Part shown: positions 34,589-44,225 of the stretch, one piece after another
Layout: every line of letters begins with the position of its first letter
Numbering within the stretch: the first letter of the stretch is position 1
NCBI GenBank assembly: GCA_027623325.1
Contig: JAQBXY010000001.1
Span: 1 to 64,000 of the forward strand
Length of the DNA stretch: 64,000 bases
Source of the DNA: Gemmatimonadota bacterium
Lineage (GTDB): Bacteria; Gemmatimonadota; Gemmatimonadetes; Longimicrobiales; Gaopeijiaceae
Direction of reading: 5' to 3'
The notes under the pieces: generated by a model
Database searches by the model: none
What the model saw: only the letters and a program-made list of their open reading frames with translations
What the model was told of the DNA's origin: nothing
Translations under genes and position numbers: made by a program

Positions 34589-34617
34589 CGCCCCGATCCT
34601 GTGCACTCGGAGAACGC

Positions 34618-36018
34618 ATGACAGAGCAACGCGGCAACTGGACCTCGAGCATGGGCTTCGTTCTCGCCGCCACGGGCAGTGCCATCGGTCTCGGCAACTT
34701 GTGGAAATTCCCATTCATTACGTGGGAGAACAATGGCGGCGCGTTCGTCCTCGTCTATTTGATCTGCATCGCCGCGGTCGGCCTTCCGATCATGATGGCT
34801 GAAGTACTGATCGGGCGAAAATCGCAGAAGAGCGCCGTGGGCGCGCTGAAGGAAGCAGTCGGTCCCGCGTGGGGCCTGGTTGGCGGCTGGGGCGTCGTGT
34901 GTGGCTTCATTCTCCTGAGCTACTACACGGTCATCGCCGGTTGGTCTCTCTTCTACTTCACGAAGACGCTGGGTTGGACGGCGACCGGATTCCCTGCGGA
35001 CCTTCAGACCGGAGAGCTCTTCGGAGCGCAGGTCTCGAACGCCGGCTTGCAGGTAATGCTCTCCCTGGGCTTCACCATCGCGACGATATCCGTCGTCTAC
35101 TTCGGCGTGCAGAAGGGGATCGAGCGCATCGCGAGGATATTCCTCCCGATACTGTTCGCCATCCTGCTGCTGCTCCTCGTCAGTGCTCTCGGCATGAGTG
35201 GGAGCGGCGAGGCGCTGGCGTTCATCTTCCGACCGGACTTCGGACGCCTGGAGCCTAGTGGGCTGCTGGAGGCTCTGGGACACTCCTTCTTCACGCTGTC
35301 CCTCGGGATGGGAGCCATGATCACCTTCGGTTCCTACATGGATCGCAATCAGTCCATTGCGAAGGCATCCGCCCTCATCGTCTGCCTCGACACCCTGATC
35401 GCGCTCGTGGCAACCGTGATCATGTTTTCCGTGATTTTCTCCGTCCCCGGCATGGCCGAACAGGTTGGGTCCTCCACCGTGGGCATGCTGTTCATTTCTC
35501 TGCCGGCCCTCTTCTACAGTGAGGTTCCCTTCGGAGCGTTGCTCGGCCCGCTCTTCTACGTCTTGGTGGCGCTGGCCGCGCTGACATCGACGGTCTCGCT
35601 TCTGGAGGTGGTGACCTCCTTCTTGATCGACGAGCGCGGCATCACCCGTCACAAGGCGACGGTCATGAGTGGCGGCGCCATTTTCGTCTTCACGATCATG
35701 GCGGCACTGTCCTTCGCCGACGTACCGATCCTCTCGACGATGCACCTGTTCGGTGAGGGCGATACCGCCAAGATCGGTTGGTTCTCGACGGCGGATCACT
35801 TCGTGTCGAACTGGATGCTGCCGACGGGCGGCTTCGCCATCACGATGGCAGCTGGCTGGTTCATGACCCGGGAGGCGACGGAGGGCGAGCTCGTAGACGG
35901 CACCGAACCCCGGTGGTTCCACTATGGTGCTTGGCGCTTCTTCATCCGGTTCGTGGCGCCGATCGCCGTGGGAGCCATCATCGTGTCCGTCATGTTCTTC
36001 AACGTGGACTTCAGCTAG
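34618..36018 (+). CDS. Sodium-dependent SNF-family (neurotransmitter-type) transporter
   Basis: This 466-residue transporter has the LeuT fold. The first helix carries the invariant AIGLGNLWKFP with NNGGAF behind it, and the sodium/substrate segment FFTLSLGMGAMITFGSYM is in the middle. About 11-12 helices are present. Bacterial members import amino acids with sodium. The protein is single-gene, divergent from the BMP operon and closed by a 13-bp hairpin terminator. Substrate not assignable by inspection. Confidence 0.94.
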   Translation: MTEQRGNWTSSMGFVLAATGSAIGLGNLWKFPFITWENNGGAFVLVYLICIAAVGLPIMMAEVLIGRKSQKSAVGALKEAVGPAWGLVGGWGVVCGFILLSYYTVIAGWSLFYFTKTLGWTATGFPADLQTGELFGAQVSNAGLQVMLSLGFTIATISVVYFGVQKGIERIARIFLPILFAILLLLLVSALGMSGSGEALAFIFRPDFGRLEPSGLLEALGHSFFTLSLGMGAMITFGSYMDRNQSIAKASALIVCLDTLIALVATVIMFSVIFSVPGMAEQVGSSTVGMLFISLPALFYSEVPFGALLGPLFYVLVALAALTSTVSLLEVVTSFLIDERGITRHKATVMSGGAIFVFTIMAALSFADVPILSTMHLFGEGDTAKIGWFSTADHFVSNWMLPTGGFAITMAAGWFMTREATEGELVDGTEPRWFHYGAWRFFIRFVAPIAVGAIIVSVMFFNVDFS

Positions 36019-36053
36019 CTCAATCGGTAGCAGCCACGGGTCCAGAACACAGG

Positions 36054-36090
36054 AGCCCCGCCGGATCTTTCATCCGGCGGGGCTTCCTTT
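36054..36090. terminator. Strong hairpin terminator between converging genes
   Basis: A perfect 13-bp stem (36054-36066 with 36072-36084) with loop CTTTC is followed by TCCTTT. It lies 36 bases after the SNF transporter stop and 40 bases from the converging beta-propeller gene, so it may serve both. Confidence 0.85.
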
Positions 36091-36131
36091 GATGAGCCTC
36101 TGCACGTGGGTACCCACAGGTTCCTAGCAGT

Positions 36132-37424
36132 CTAGTTCAACACCGGAGGCAGGCGCCGTACCACAATGATCGGGACGTCGAATTCGTCGGTCTCGATGTA
36201 CGCAGCCAGCCCGTCCGGACCGAAAGCGTCGGGCATCTCCGTCACTCCCGTTTCGAAGGTGCCCACATACTGTCCGGCCGGTGTCACGACATCGATCGGG
36301 CCACCTTCACTGGGCGCGTCACCACGCCGCTGCGCCCATATCTTCCCGGTCCACGTCGTCTCCAGCGCCATGAGAACGGGGAGCTCGGGATAGAACTCCA
36401 TCCCTTCGATCTGACCGCGCATCATTTCGTTCACCGCTTCCTGACTCGGCGACTGCGTCCCGCCCCCGGGACCCGAGACCATCATTCGCATCCTCGGGCC
36501 TTCTCCAGCCTCGAGTTCGGCGAGCCTACGTTCCTTCTCGGCTTCCTGCATCCGCGGTGTCACGGGTCGGGGGCGAAGTGGTCGACGAAGCACTCGCGAC
36601 ACGCCTCCCTCCGGTGGGGTCACCTTCAGCTGATACGCGGACGAATCGGAAAACACGATTCCTCCATCAGGCAGGGCACCCACGAGGAGGCCCGGCTCGA
36701 ACGTCCGTGGACCGGCCGTCGACATTTGGATGCGCATGCCTCCACCCGACAGCTCCTGGGGATTTTCGTTGCGGGGCGGCAGCCAGCCTTCGGCCAAGAC
36801 CGTAGACCGAGCCTCCGCGCCGACCAACGAGATTCGGTCGATGGGACGCGTCCTGGGCTCGTCCGGAACCGCACCGGGCCCCCCGCGCATGGCCACGATT
36901 GTGCCAGCTCCGCCGGAGATCACCGCTTCGCCGCTCGGGTGCGGCGCGAGGTCTCCCATCCCTATTGCCCCCCCTCCGCCCATGCTCACCATTCGCTCGA
37001 ACGAGCCGTCCGGACGGAACAGTTGGTAGGACCGATGACCCCAGTCCGCGACCACGACCCGTCCGTCCCGCATGACAGTGAATTGGCGCGCCATACGGAA
37101 CTCGCCCGGGCCCTCACCGGCCTGGCCCAGTTCGCGAACGAACCGTCCGTCCCGGTCGATGACCGAAATTCGGGAAGCCTGGCGGTCGAATACATAAAGA
37201 TTTCCGCTCGCGTCGAACGCGGCGCCGGCGATCTCTCCGAACGTCTCCCACTCCTCGCCGTCGAACGATCCGATCCGAAAGACCTCCTCGAAGTCGGCAC
37301 TCAACCGACGGTCCGCGGCCGGCAGGTCGATCACTTCTTGTGCACCGAGCGGTACGAGGAACAGCAGCCCCACCGTCGCCGCTACTCCCGCCCCCAACAC
37401 GTCACGCTTCAGAATCACGACCAC
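36132..37424 (-). CDS. Exported 6-bladed beta-propeller protein
   Basis: This 430-residue protein has a signal peptide (ending LGAQ) and 6-bladed propeller motifs: GAAFDASGNLYVFDRQASRI, VRELGQAGEGPGEFRMARQF, VMRDGRVVVADWGHRSYQLF and VGALPDGGIVFSDSSAYQLK. A charged, Arg/Met-rich helical insert (about 285-330, ERRLAELEAGEGPRMRMM) interrupts the last blades. GTG starts at 37424 or, with better Shine-Dalgarno spacing to AGGGGG, two codons later. No function is established for the family, which is expanded in this phylum. Confidence 0.78.
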   Translation of the reverse strand: MVVILKRDVLGAGVAATVGLLFLVPLGAQEVIDLPAADRRLSADFEEVFRIGSFDGEEWETFGEIAGAAFDASGNLYVFDRQASRISVIDRDGRFVRELGQAGEGPGEFRMARQFTVMRDGRVVVADWGHRSYQLFRPDGSFERMVSMGGGGAIGMGDLAPHPSGEAVISGGAGTIVAMRGGPGAVPDEPRTRPIDRISLVGAEARSTVLAEGWLPPRNENPQELSGGGMRIQMSTAGPRTFEPGLLVGALPDGGIVFSDSSAYQLKVTPPEGGVSRVLRRPLRPRPVTPRMQEAEKERRLAELEAGEGPRMRMMVSGPGGGTQSPSQEAVNEMMRGQIEGMEFYPELPVLMALETTWTGKIWAQRRGDAPSEGGPIDVVTPAGQYVGTFETGVTEMPDAFGPDGLAAYIETDEFDVPIIVVRRLPPVLN

Positions 37425-37563
37425 CCCCTGGTTCCACAGGTCTTTCCATCATCTCCGACAAGTGTAGATGATAGGGGAGTCGGGAGGGGTTGCCTCGGCA
37501 ACGCCAGCCCACACCTTTCAGGTCCCTCGGGCTCGTTCAGAGACCAACCCAAGACAGGTGCGC

Positions 37564-39657
37564 ATGATCAAGGACCTTCTCGATCGAGTCATCGAAAAGC
37601 GGCCCACCACACTCCGCTTCGATGGTCGTATTCTCTATCTGCTGGACGACACCGAACTGGTCCGCGGACAGCTCTACGACGGTCAGGACGTGGTCCTCAC
37701 GAACGAGCTTCGGGAGAATTTGAGGGACCAGATCTCGACCGACGAGATCACGCCCGCGTACATCTGTTTCTTCTACGACGAGACGCTGGGCGATTTCCCG
37801 TACCTGGGCCTCCGCACCACCACCCGTGCAACGGGAGAGACCGAGTATCCGGTCACGCGCCACGCCGTCCGAGACGGCGGCTTCGTGTGCTCGGTCGCCG
37901 GCAAACGCCGTGGCAAAGGAAGCAGTCGCGAAGCGAGTCCCTACGCCGAACTGCACGCCGGCATCAAGGTCGTGGTCGCCGAGAGTATCGAGCGCATCTA
38001 CAACGAGAACTGCCAGAACCTCGGCGTCCTGACAACGAACGACTTCTCGATCATCGCCCGCATCGAATCAGGCGACGAGATCGCCCTTTCGGAGTTCACG
38101 GAAGGAAAGGACGAGATCACCCGCCAGATCATCGAATACGGTGGGCTCTTCGAGTTCAACGTGGCTCGCCTCCAGGGCAAGGTGACCATCCCCGTCACCG
38201 CCGCGCTCGAAGCCGGCCCTTCGAAGTCCCGGCCCATGACCTTGGCTGAGAAGATCTTCGCGCGGCACCTCGTCACGGATGCCAAACAGGGTGCGACCGG
38301 TGTCGCGTGGGTCCAGCCCGGGGATGCCGGCTTCTTCCGTACCGACATCCGCTTCAGTCACGAGTACGTGACCCCCATGGCCTCGATTTTTTTCGAGGAC
38401 AAAGTCGGCAAGGACGCAAAAGTCGTAGATCCGGATTCCATTCTCTTCTTCAGAGACCACCTGACTTTCTTGTCGAAAGTCATGAGCCAGGAGCGAATCG
38501 AAGAAGGCCTCCTCGATGTGGCCAACGAGCTCGAAGTCAAGCAACGCGAGTTCAGCGTGAAGCAGGGAGTGACGCTCTACGGCGAACAGATGGGTCATCA
38601 GCTCGGGTCGCAGGCCATATGTCACTCCAAGATCCTGGAGTCGTACGCCGAGCCCGGCATGCTGATCATCGGTACCGATTCGCACACGCCGCACGCCGGT
38701 GCGATCGGCGCCGTCGCGTTCGGAGTCGGCACCACGGCGATCTTCAATTCTTGGATCACTCAAGACGTCCGGGTTGAGGTCCCGCCGTCGTTCAAGGTCA
38801 TCATCAGCGGGACTCCCGCCTCGAATGTGACCGCGAAGGACTACATGCTCGAGATCCTCCGTCACCCGTACATCCGGGACGGTCACGCGATCGGTCAGAT
38901 CATCGAATACGCCGGCCCCGCGGTCGAAGCGCTGGGGGTCGATGAGCGGGCTACCATGGCAAACATGGCCGCGGAGGTGGGTGCGTTCACGGGCATCATT
39001 GCGGCGGATGAGAAGTCCATCGACTTCATGGTTGCGGAACGTGGAATGGATCGCGCCCGAGCCGAAAAGCTCGTCGAGGGCATGCAGAGTGACCCCGGTG
39101 CCGAATACGTGAAGGTCATCGAAATCGACGCTTCGTCGATTCGCCCCATGGCGGCGCTACCCAACGATCCGGGGAACGGTGTCTTCATCGATGACCTCGG
39201 TTCCGAGCCGATCCGCATCGACATCGCGTACGCCGGGTCGTGCACGGCGGGAAAGAAAGAAGACATGGACATGTACGCCCGTGTGTTCGCGGACGCGGAC
39301 GAGCAGGGGCTGCGCGTGCATCCCGACGTGAAAGTCTTCATTCAGTGTGGGTCCACCGAGGTGCGCGAGTACTGCCGCGAGCAGGGCTACCTCGATCTCT
39401 TCACACGAATGGGCGCAGAGTTCATCGAGCCGGGGTGTGGGGCCTGCATTGCCGCCGGCCCCGGAGTCACTACATCGCCCGACCAAGTGTCCATGTCTTC
39501 TCAGAATCGCAATTTCCCCGGACGGTCAGGCCCAGGAAACCTCTACCTCGGCTCACCGTATTCCGTCGCGGCGAGCGCCGTGGCTGGACACGTCACGAGT
39601 TGGACGCCGGGGCGAAAGTTCGAGCAATTGAGACCAAGGAAACTCTCAACGGTCTGA
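37564..39657 (+). CDS. Aconitase-family hydro-lyase with N-terminal swivel domain
   Basis: This 697-residue protein joins a LeuD-like swivel domain and a LeuC/aconitase-like Fe-S catalytic domain. The swivel has GSSREASP (119-126) and a following IYNENCQNLGVLTTNDF. The catalytic domain has GTDSHTPHAGAIGAVAFGVG (DSHT 372-375) and the three expected cluster cysteines: C560 in AGSCTAG, and C625 and C628 in PGCGAC. The swivel precedes the catalytic part, the order seen in AcnB rather than in AcnA. It could be a 3-isopropylmalate, homoaconitate or citrate-type dehydratase. ATG 37564 was chosen on the AGGTG site; 32 upstream codons look non-coding. The dipeptidase gene starts 16 bases later. Confidence 0.85.
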   Translation: MIKDLLDRVIEKRPTTLRFDGRILYLLDDTELVRGQLYDGQDVVLTNELRENLRDQISTDEITPAYICFFYDETLGDFPYLGLRTTTRATGETEYPVTRHAVRDGGFVCSVAGKRRGKGSSREASPYAELHAGIKVVVAESIERIYNENCQNLGVLTTNDFSIIARIESGDEIALSEFTEGKDEITRQIIEYGGLFEFNVARLQGKVTIPVTAALEAGPSKSRPMTLAEKIFARHLVTDAKQGATGVAWVQPGDAGFFRTDIRFSHEYVTPMASIFFEDKVGKDAKVVDPDSILFFRDHLTFLSKVMSQERIEEGLLDVANELEVKQREFSVKQGVTLYGEQMGHQLGSQAICHSKILESYAEPGMLIIGTDSHTPHAGAIGAVAFGVGTTAIFNSWITQDVRVEVPPSFKVIISGTPASNVTAKDYMLEILRHPYIRDGHAIGQIIEYAGPAVEALGVDERATMANMAAEVGAFTGIIAADEKSIDFMVAERGMDRARAEKLVEGMQSDPGAEYVKVIEIDASSIRPMAALPNDPGNGVFIDDLGSEPIRIDIAYAGSCTAGKKEDMDMYARVFADADEQGLRVHPDVKVFIQCGSTEVREYCREQGYLDLFTRMGAEFIEPGCGACIAAGPGVTTSPDQVSMSSQNRNFPGRSGPGNLYLGSPYSVAASAVAGHVTSWTPGRKFEQLRPRKLSTV

Positions 39658-39673
39658 GGGGCACCTCCCGACC

Positions 39674-40822
39674 ATGAAAAGGCGTGACTTCGTTAGGATG
39701 GCGGGAGCGGCGGCGATTACTCCGCTCGTCCCTGGATCGGGGATCAGGACCGCGCGGGGCACCCACCCCTCGGCGAGCCATCCGACCCCGTGGCCCGGCT
39801 ACGACGACGCGATCGTGATCGATGCCCTGTCGGGACCGATCCAATTCAACATCCCGCAGGAGGGGCTCCCGCTCGGCCCCACCGCACTCGACCATGTTCG
39901 TCGCTCCGGAGTCACCGGCGTGAATCTCACGGTGAATGGGAGAGATTCGGAGACGGGTAGCGCGTATACCAACTCGGTCGCCCGCATTTCGCAGTGGCTC
40001 ACCGAGGTCGAGGCGAATCCAGAGGTTTTGGTGCTCGTCCGGGGCGTCGCGGATCTGCATCAGGCGAAGGAACGCGGAGCGCTCGGACTGATCCTCGGTT
40101 TCCAGGACGCGGTGCCATTCGAGAACGACCTGCGCCTCATCGACGACTTCTATGCGCGTGGCCTACGGATCGTCCAGCTCACGTACAACGTTCAGAACCG
40201 TATCGGGACGGGCTGCTTGGCTCCGACAGACGGGGGGCTCACCGCCCTCGGACGCGAGGCCGTGGCCCGCATGGACGACCTCGGAATTCTGGTCGACTTG
40301 TCGCACTGCGGGAGCCGGACGACGCTCGACGGGATCCTGACCTCCGCAGGGCCGGTGGCGATCACGCACTCCGGATGTAACACGATCTTCCGCCATCCGC
40401 GCAGCAAGGACGATGAAGCGCTTCGTCTGTTGGCCGATCGCGGAGGGGTCGTCGGCATCTACCTGATGCCCTTCCTGAACGCGAGTGGGCCGCCGACCGC
40501 GGACGCAGTACTTCGCCACATCGACCACGCGCTCTCGGTGTGCGGTGAGGATCACGTAGGCATCGGAAGCGATCAGGGGATCGTGCCCTTGGACGTCAGC
40601 GGCGACTTCCAGGAACGGTTCGTGGAGGTGTCGACCCAACGCTCAGCTGCTGGGATCGCAGCCCCGCGCGAGGACACGATCCCGTACGTTCCTGAGTTGA
40701 ACGACGCCCGCAAGCTCGAAACGATCGCGGACCTGATGGCTGCCCGCGGTCACTCGAGCCGGGTTATCGAGAAGGTCCTGGGCGCGAACTTCGCGCGACT
40801 CTTCGGTGAGGTGTGGCGTTAA
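39674..40822 (+). CDS. Tat-exported membrane-dipeptidase-like (M19) peptidase
   Basis: This 382-residue protein begins with a twin-arginine signal (MKRRDFVRMAGAAA) and continues as a zinc-dependent M19 renal-dipeptidase-type barrel. Metal and active-site segments are VIDALSGPIQ in place of the usual HxD strand, GFQDA for the bridging acid, VDLSHCG, ITHSGC and VGIGSDQG. The first metal motif is atypical (DALSG rather than DGHND), as in several exported relatives. Export by Tat fits metal loading in the cytoplasm. Its end overlaps the kelch gene by 17 bases, implying co-expression. Confidence 0.85.
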   Translation: MKRRDFVRMAGAAAITPLVPGSGIRTARGTHPSASHPTPWPGYDDAIVIDALSGPIQFNIPQEGLPLGPTALDHVRRSGVTGVNLTVNGRDSETGSAYTNSVARISQWLTEVEANPEVLVLVRGVADLHQAKERGALGLILGFQDAVPFENDLRLIDDFYARGLRIVQLTYNVQNRIGTGCLAPTDGGLTALGREAVARMDDLGILVDLSHCGSRTTLDGILTSAGPVAITHSGCNTIFRHPRSKDDEALRLLADRGGVVGIYLMPFLNASGPPTADAVLRHIDHALSVCGEDHVGIGSDQGIVPLDVSGDFQERFVEVSTQRSAAGIAAPREDTIPYVPELNDARKLETIADLMAARGHSSRVIEKVLGANFARLFGEVWR

Positions 40823-41951
40823 CGATCCACTCGCGTGGCGAGGAAGAATCCGGCAGCCGGGGGCGCGCCGTTCGATATCCCTAGCGGCTGCTCTGAGCCT
40901 GTTTTATTGGGGGTGCGCGCCGGCTTCGCCCGCGCCAGAAACTGACGAACCCTCCGACGTCTGGAGCGCCGGCCCTCCCCTCCCCACTCCGATTACGAAC
41001 AACGCGGTTGCTGCGGTCGAGACCACGGAGGGCATATCTGTCTTCTCCTTCCTCGGCCTCGATGCTTCCAAGAAGTGGAGCGGCGTCACCAACGCAGCCT
41101 TTCGATGGAACGTCGGGGAGGCAGCATGGCGAGAGATCGAGCCCGTACCTGGCCCGGGCCGCCTCGCATCGACGGCTCAGGTTATCGATGGGCTCATCTA
41201 CGTCGTCGGGGGATATACCGTCGCGGAAGACGGCACTGAGCGCTCGGTTCCGGACGTCAACGTCTACGATCCGGTCGCAGAGAGTTGGTCACGTGCGCCG
41301 GACATCCCGGTTCCGACCGACGACGCAGTGGCCGGGGTCTGGAGAGGAACACACATCGTGCTCGTTTCGGGATGGCACGACGACGGCAATGTGCCTGACG
41401 TCCAGCTCTTCGAGCCAGCATCCGGTCGCTGGACCTCGGGCACACCGATTCCCGGGAATCCCGTGTTCGGGCATACGGGCGCGGTGGTCGGCGACCGGAT
41501 CGTATATGTCGACGGTACGGTCATGTCCGACGTCGCGCCGCGGTTCTCGATCGAAGCCTCGTCGTGGGAGGGGGTGCTCGACGGAAGTGACCCGACCCAC
41601 ATCTCATGGACCCGCGTAGCCCAGCACCCCGGTCCACCGCTGTATCGAGCGGGTGGCGCATCGGTCGGAAACTTCGCTCTCTTCGCCGGCGGCGCAGACA
41701 ACCCGTACAACTACGACGGCCTGGGCTACGACGGCGTGCCGTCTCAGCCTCTTCGTCAACTCCTCGCTTGGGGTCCGGGCGCGTCGGCCTGGCGGTACCT
41801 ACCGGCTCCTCCCATAGCCAGCATGGACCACCGCAACCTCGGGACGGCTGCGAGCCGGGTGTTTCTCGTCGGGGGGATGATCGCCAACCAGGAGGTCACC
41901 GCCAGAGTGTGGATGGCGGACATCGAGGCCCTGTTCGCCTCCGTGTTCTAG
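40806..41951 (+). CDS. Exported kelch-repeat beta-propeller protein
   Basis: This 381-residue protein has an N-terminal signal with a cysteine after the hydrophobic stretch (AAALSLFYWGCAPA), possibly a lipoprotein with a weak lipobox. Kelch repeats are recognisable as STAQVIDGLIYVVGGYTV, NVYDPVAESWSRAPDIPVPT, VQLFEPASGRWTSGTPIPGN and GGASVGNFALFAGGADNPYN. The GTG start overlaps the dipeptidase stop by 17 bases, so the pair is coupled. Kelch propellers bind partners or, more rarely, act as lyases or epimerases; no catalytic set is evident. Confidence 0.78.
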   Translation: MRCGVNDPLAWRGRIRQPGARRSISLAAALSLFYWGCAPASPAPETDEPSDVWSAGPPLPTPITNNAVAAVETTEGISVFSFLGLDASKKWSGVTNAAFRWNVGEAAWREIEPVPGPGRLASTAQVIDGLIYVVGGYTVAEDGTERSVPDVNVYDPVAESWSRAPDIPVPTDDAVAGVWRGTHIVLVSGWHDDGNVPDVQLFEPASGRWTSGTPIPGNPVFGHTGAVVGDRIVYVDGTVMSDVAPRFSIEASSWEGVLDGSDPTHISWTRVAQHPGPPLYRAGGASVGNFALFAGGADNPYNYDGLGYDGVPSQPLRQLLAWGPGASAWRYLPAPPIASMDHRNLGTAASRVFLVGGMIANQEVTARVWMADIEALFASVF

Positions 41952-42085
41952 TCGAGCGATGATCGCCCTTTCCGTAAAACCGACAACGCGGCGATATTCC
42001 CCCCGCTTTTCCCAATGACCACGGACCGAGGTCCACCATTGCACTCAGGTGATCAGCGCTACCCGAACCGCGCACATCACCGCTC

Positions 42086-44098
42086 ATGACAAGGACAGCG
42101 ATGCACGCAGAGGGCACGGTCGCCCCGACCGATCAGGGAACGAAGTCCGGCTCAGTCCACCCTGCCGAGGCCTGGACCACCCGAGACTCGGCCGCCCTTT
42201 ATCGCGTCGAGGAGTGGGGTGGTGGGTACTTCGGCGTGTCCGCGGCCGGGACACTCGAAGCCTATCCGAACGCCGATCCTACTCGGGCGATCGACCTACA
42301 CGACGTGATGCGGGGCCTAGCCGACCGCGAGATCACCTCTCCCGTCATCGTTCGATTGCCCGGGATCCTCGAACACCGCATGCGGGAACTCCGCCGTGCC
42401 TTCGACGGCGCGTTCGAGGAAAGCGGGTACGGTGGAAAGTACTCCTGTGTCTACCCTATCAAGGTCAACCAGGAGCGGCACGTCTGCGAAGTCATCCGCG
42501 ACATCGGCGCCGAGCTCGACTTCGGGCTCGAGGTTGGTTCGAAGCCTGAGTTGATCGCTGGCCTGGCGCTCACCTCGGGCTTCAATGGGATGCCCCTGGT
42601 GTGCAATGGGTTCAAGGACGCCGAATACATCGAGACGGTGGTCCTGGCGGCCAAGATGGGTCGCAACATCATTCCCGTCGCAGAGCAGGCGCACGAGCTT
42701 CGCCTCATCAAGCGGTCCGCGGGTGCACACAAGATCCTACCCAACTTCGGCATCCGGGCCAAACTGGCTGCACCGGGTGTGGGTCGGTGGGCCGGTTCCT
42801 CTGGTTTCCGTGGCAAGTTCGGCCTGACGGTTGGTGAGATCCTGCACGCGGTCGAATACCTGACCGAAGAGAACCTGCTCGGTGGCCTGAAGATGCTGCA
42901 CTGCCACATCGGGTCTCAGATATTCGACATCCGAGCCATAAAGCACATGGTGAGCGAACTCGCCCACCTGTACGTCGAACTCGTTCGACTCGGGGCCCCT
43001 CTAGAGATCCTCGACATCGGTGGGGGACTCGGTGTTGACTACGATGGCTCGCAGTCCGCCACGGAGTCGTCGATCAACTACACGCTCGACCAATATGCCG
43101 CTGATGTGGTCCACCGGGTCCAGGCCGTATGCGACGAGGCTGGGGTCGCACACCCGCACCTGATGACGGAGTCCGGTCGGGCGATCGTGGCACACTCCAG
43201 CGTGCTCATGTGCGAAGTCATCGGGAGTCGCATGTTTCCCTCCGAGCCAAACAAAGCTCTCCTGGAATCGGCGCTGGCCGTCGATGAGCCCGCCGCACCA
43301 CTCCTCGATGCGTACGATGCGTATTTAAGGAAGGACACGTCGGATCTTTTAGAGATCTACGCCGATGCCGAGCACGCTCTGTCGGAGGCGACGAACCTCT
43401 TCAACCTCGGGTATATGGACCTGCGCGGGCGAGCGGCCTGCGAAGAGATCTACTGGGCGATCGGCGGCGCCGCGCTCCGCCATTTCGGTGACGAGCTTCC
43501 CGAGGCCTTGGCCGAGTTGCCCGACCTGCTCGCCGACCTGTACTTCGTGAATCTGAGCGTCTTTCAATCGCTCTTGGACTCGTGGGGCATCGGACAGCTC
43601 TTCCCGATCGTGCCGATCCACCGCCTGAACGAAGAGCCAACACGCCGGGGTGTCCTCGCGGACATCACGTGCGACTCCGACGGCCGGGTCGACAGGTTCC
43701 CGGGCGATGGTGGTGTGAAGACGACTCTCGAGCTGCATGCATCGAGCGAGGGAACACCCCACGGCATGAACGGCGGCTCCGAGCCCTATTACATCGGCAT
43801 ATTCCTGACCGGTGCGTACCAGGAAACACTCGGCGACCTCCACAATCTGCTGGGCGACACGAATGCCGTTCACGTCACGCTCGGCGACGATGGTCGCTGG
43901 CAGATCGACACCGTCGTCGAGGGCGAATCCGTGCGCGAGGTGCTCAGCTACGTCCAGTACGACCCTGAAGACATGAGGAACCGTCTCCGACGGGACGTGG
44001 AGACCTCCATCCAAGCTGAACGCCTCGGGGTCGCGGAGGGGGCAAGTTTCCGGAAGTTCCTGGACGAGAGCCTCCAGGGATACACCTATCTCGAGTAG
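42086..44098 (+). CDS. speA: Biosynthetic arginine decarboxylase
   Basis: This 670-residue PLP enzyme of the alanine-racemase-fold decarboxylases makes agmatine, the first step of polyamine synthesis. The PLP lysine is K126 in CVYPIKVNQERHVCEVI. The GLEVGSKPELIAGLAL, HCHIGSQIFDIR and LDIGGGLGVDYDG motifs of SpeA follow, and the C-terminal ITCDSDGRVDRF segment supplies the second half of the active site. Length is normal (about 630-660). ATG at 42086 or 42101 could start it. No other polyamine gene is adjacent. Confidence 0.96.
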   Translation: MTRTAMHAEGTVAPTDQGTKSGSVHPAEAWTTRDSAALYRVEEWGGGYFGVSAAGTLEAYPNADPTRAIDLHDVMRGLADREITSPVIVRLPGILEHRMRELRRAFDGAFEESGYGGKYSCVYPIKVNQERHVCEVIRDIGAELDFGLEVGSKPELIAGLALTSGFNGMPLVCNGFKDAEYIETVVLAAKMGRNIIPVAEQAHELRLIKRSAGAHKILPNFGIRAKLAAPGVGRWAGSSGFRGKFGLTVGEILHAVEYLTEENLLGGLKMLHCHIGSQIFDIRAIKHMVSELAHLYVELVRLGAPLEILDIGGGLGVDYDGSQSATESSINYTLDQYAADVVHRVQAVCDEAGVAHPHLMTESGRAIVAHSSVLMCEVIGSRMFPSEPNKALLESALAVDEPAAPLLDAYDAYLRKDTSDLLEIYADAEHALSEATNLFNLGYMDLRGRAACEEIYWAIGGAALRHFGDELPEALAELPDLLADLYFVNLSVFQSLLDSWGIGQLFPIVPIHRLNEEPTRRGVLADITCDSDGRVDRFPGDGGVKTTLELHASSEGTPHGMNGGSEPYYIGIFLTGAYQETLGDLHNLLGDTNAVHVTLGDDGRWQIDTVVEGESVREVLSYVQYDPEDMRNRLRRDVETSIQAERLGVAEGASFRKFLDESLQGYTYLE

Positions 44099-44127
44099 GC
44101 CTCAAGGCCCCCGTAACTACTGGGTTT

Positions 44128-44156
44128 TTGAGTCTGGCATCCTTCCTGCATAATGA
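44128..44156 (+). promoter_or_regulatory. Promoter candidate for the OmpA-like lipoprotein gene
   Basis: TTGAGT (44128-44133), 17 bases, then TAATGA (44151-44156) fits a housekeeping promoter, 70 bases before the ATG. The same stretch contains GG (44136-44137) and GC (44148-44149) exactly ten bases apart in TGGCATCCTTCCTGCA, the minus 24/minus 12 spacing of sigma-54 sites. Both readings are weak. Confidence 0.35.
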
Positions 44157-44225
44157 TTTCTCGTCGTCGGGGGGAATCCAGATCCCACCGTTCTGGAAGC
44201 AAACGTTACCAGGGGAGCTCACCGA

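Noticed and set aside
36726-38249. 507-codon rightward frame across the propeller and aconitase genes
   Set aside because: It is antisense to the propeller gene and out of frame with the aconitase-family gene; its protein is Arg/His/Pro-rich without any domain, typical of shadow frames in GC-rich DNA.
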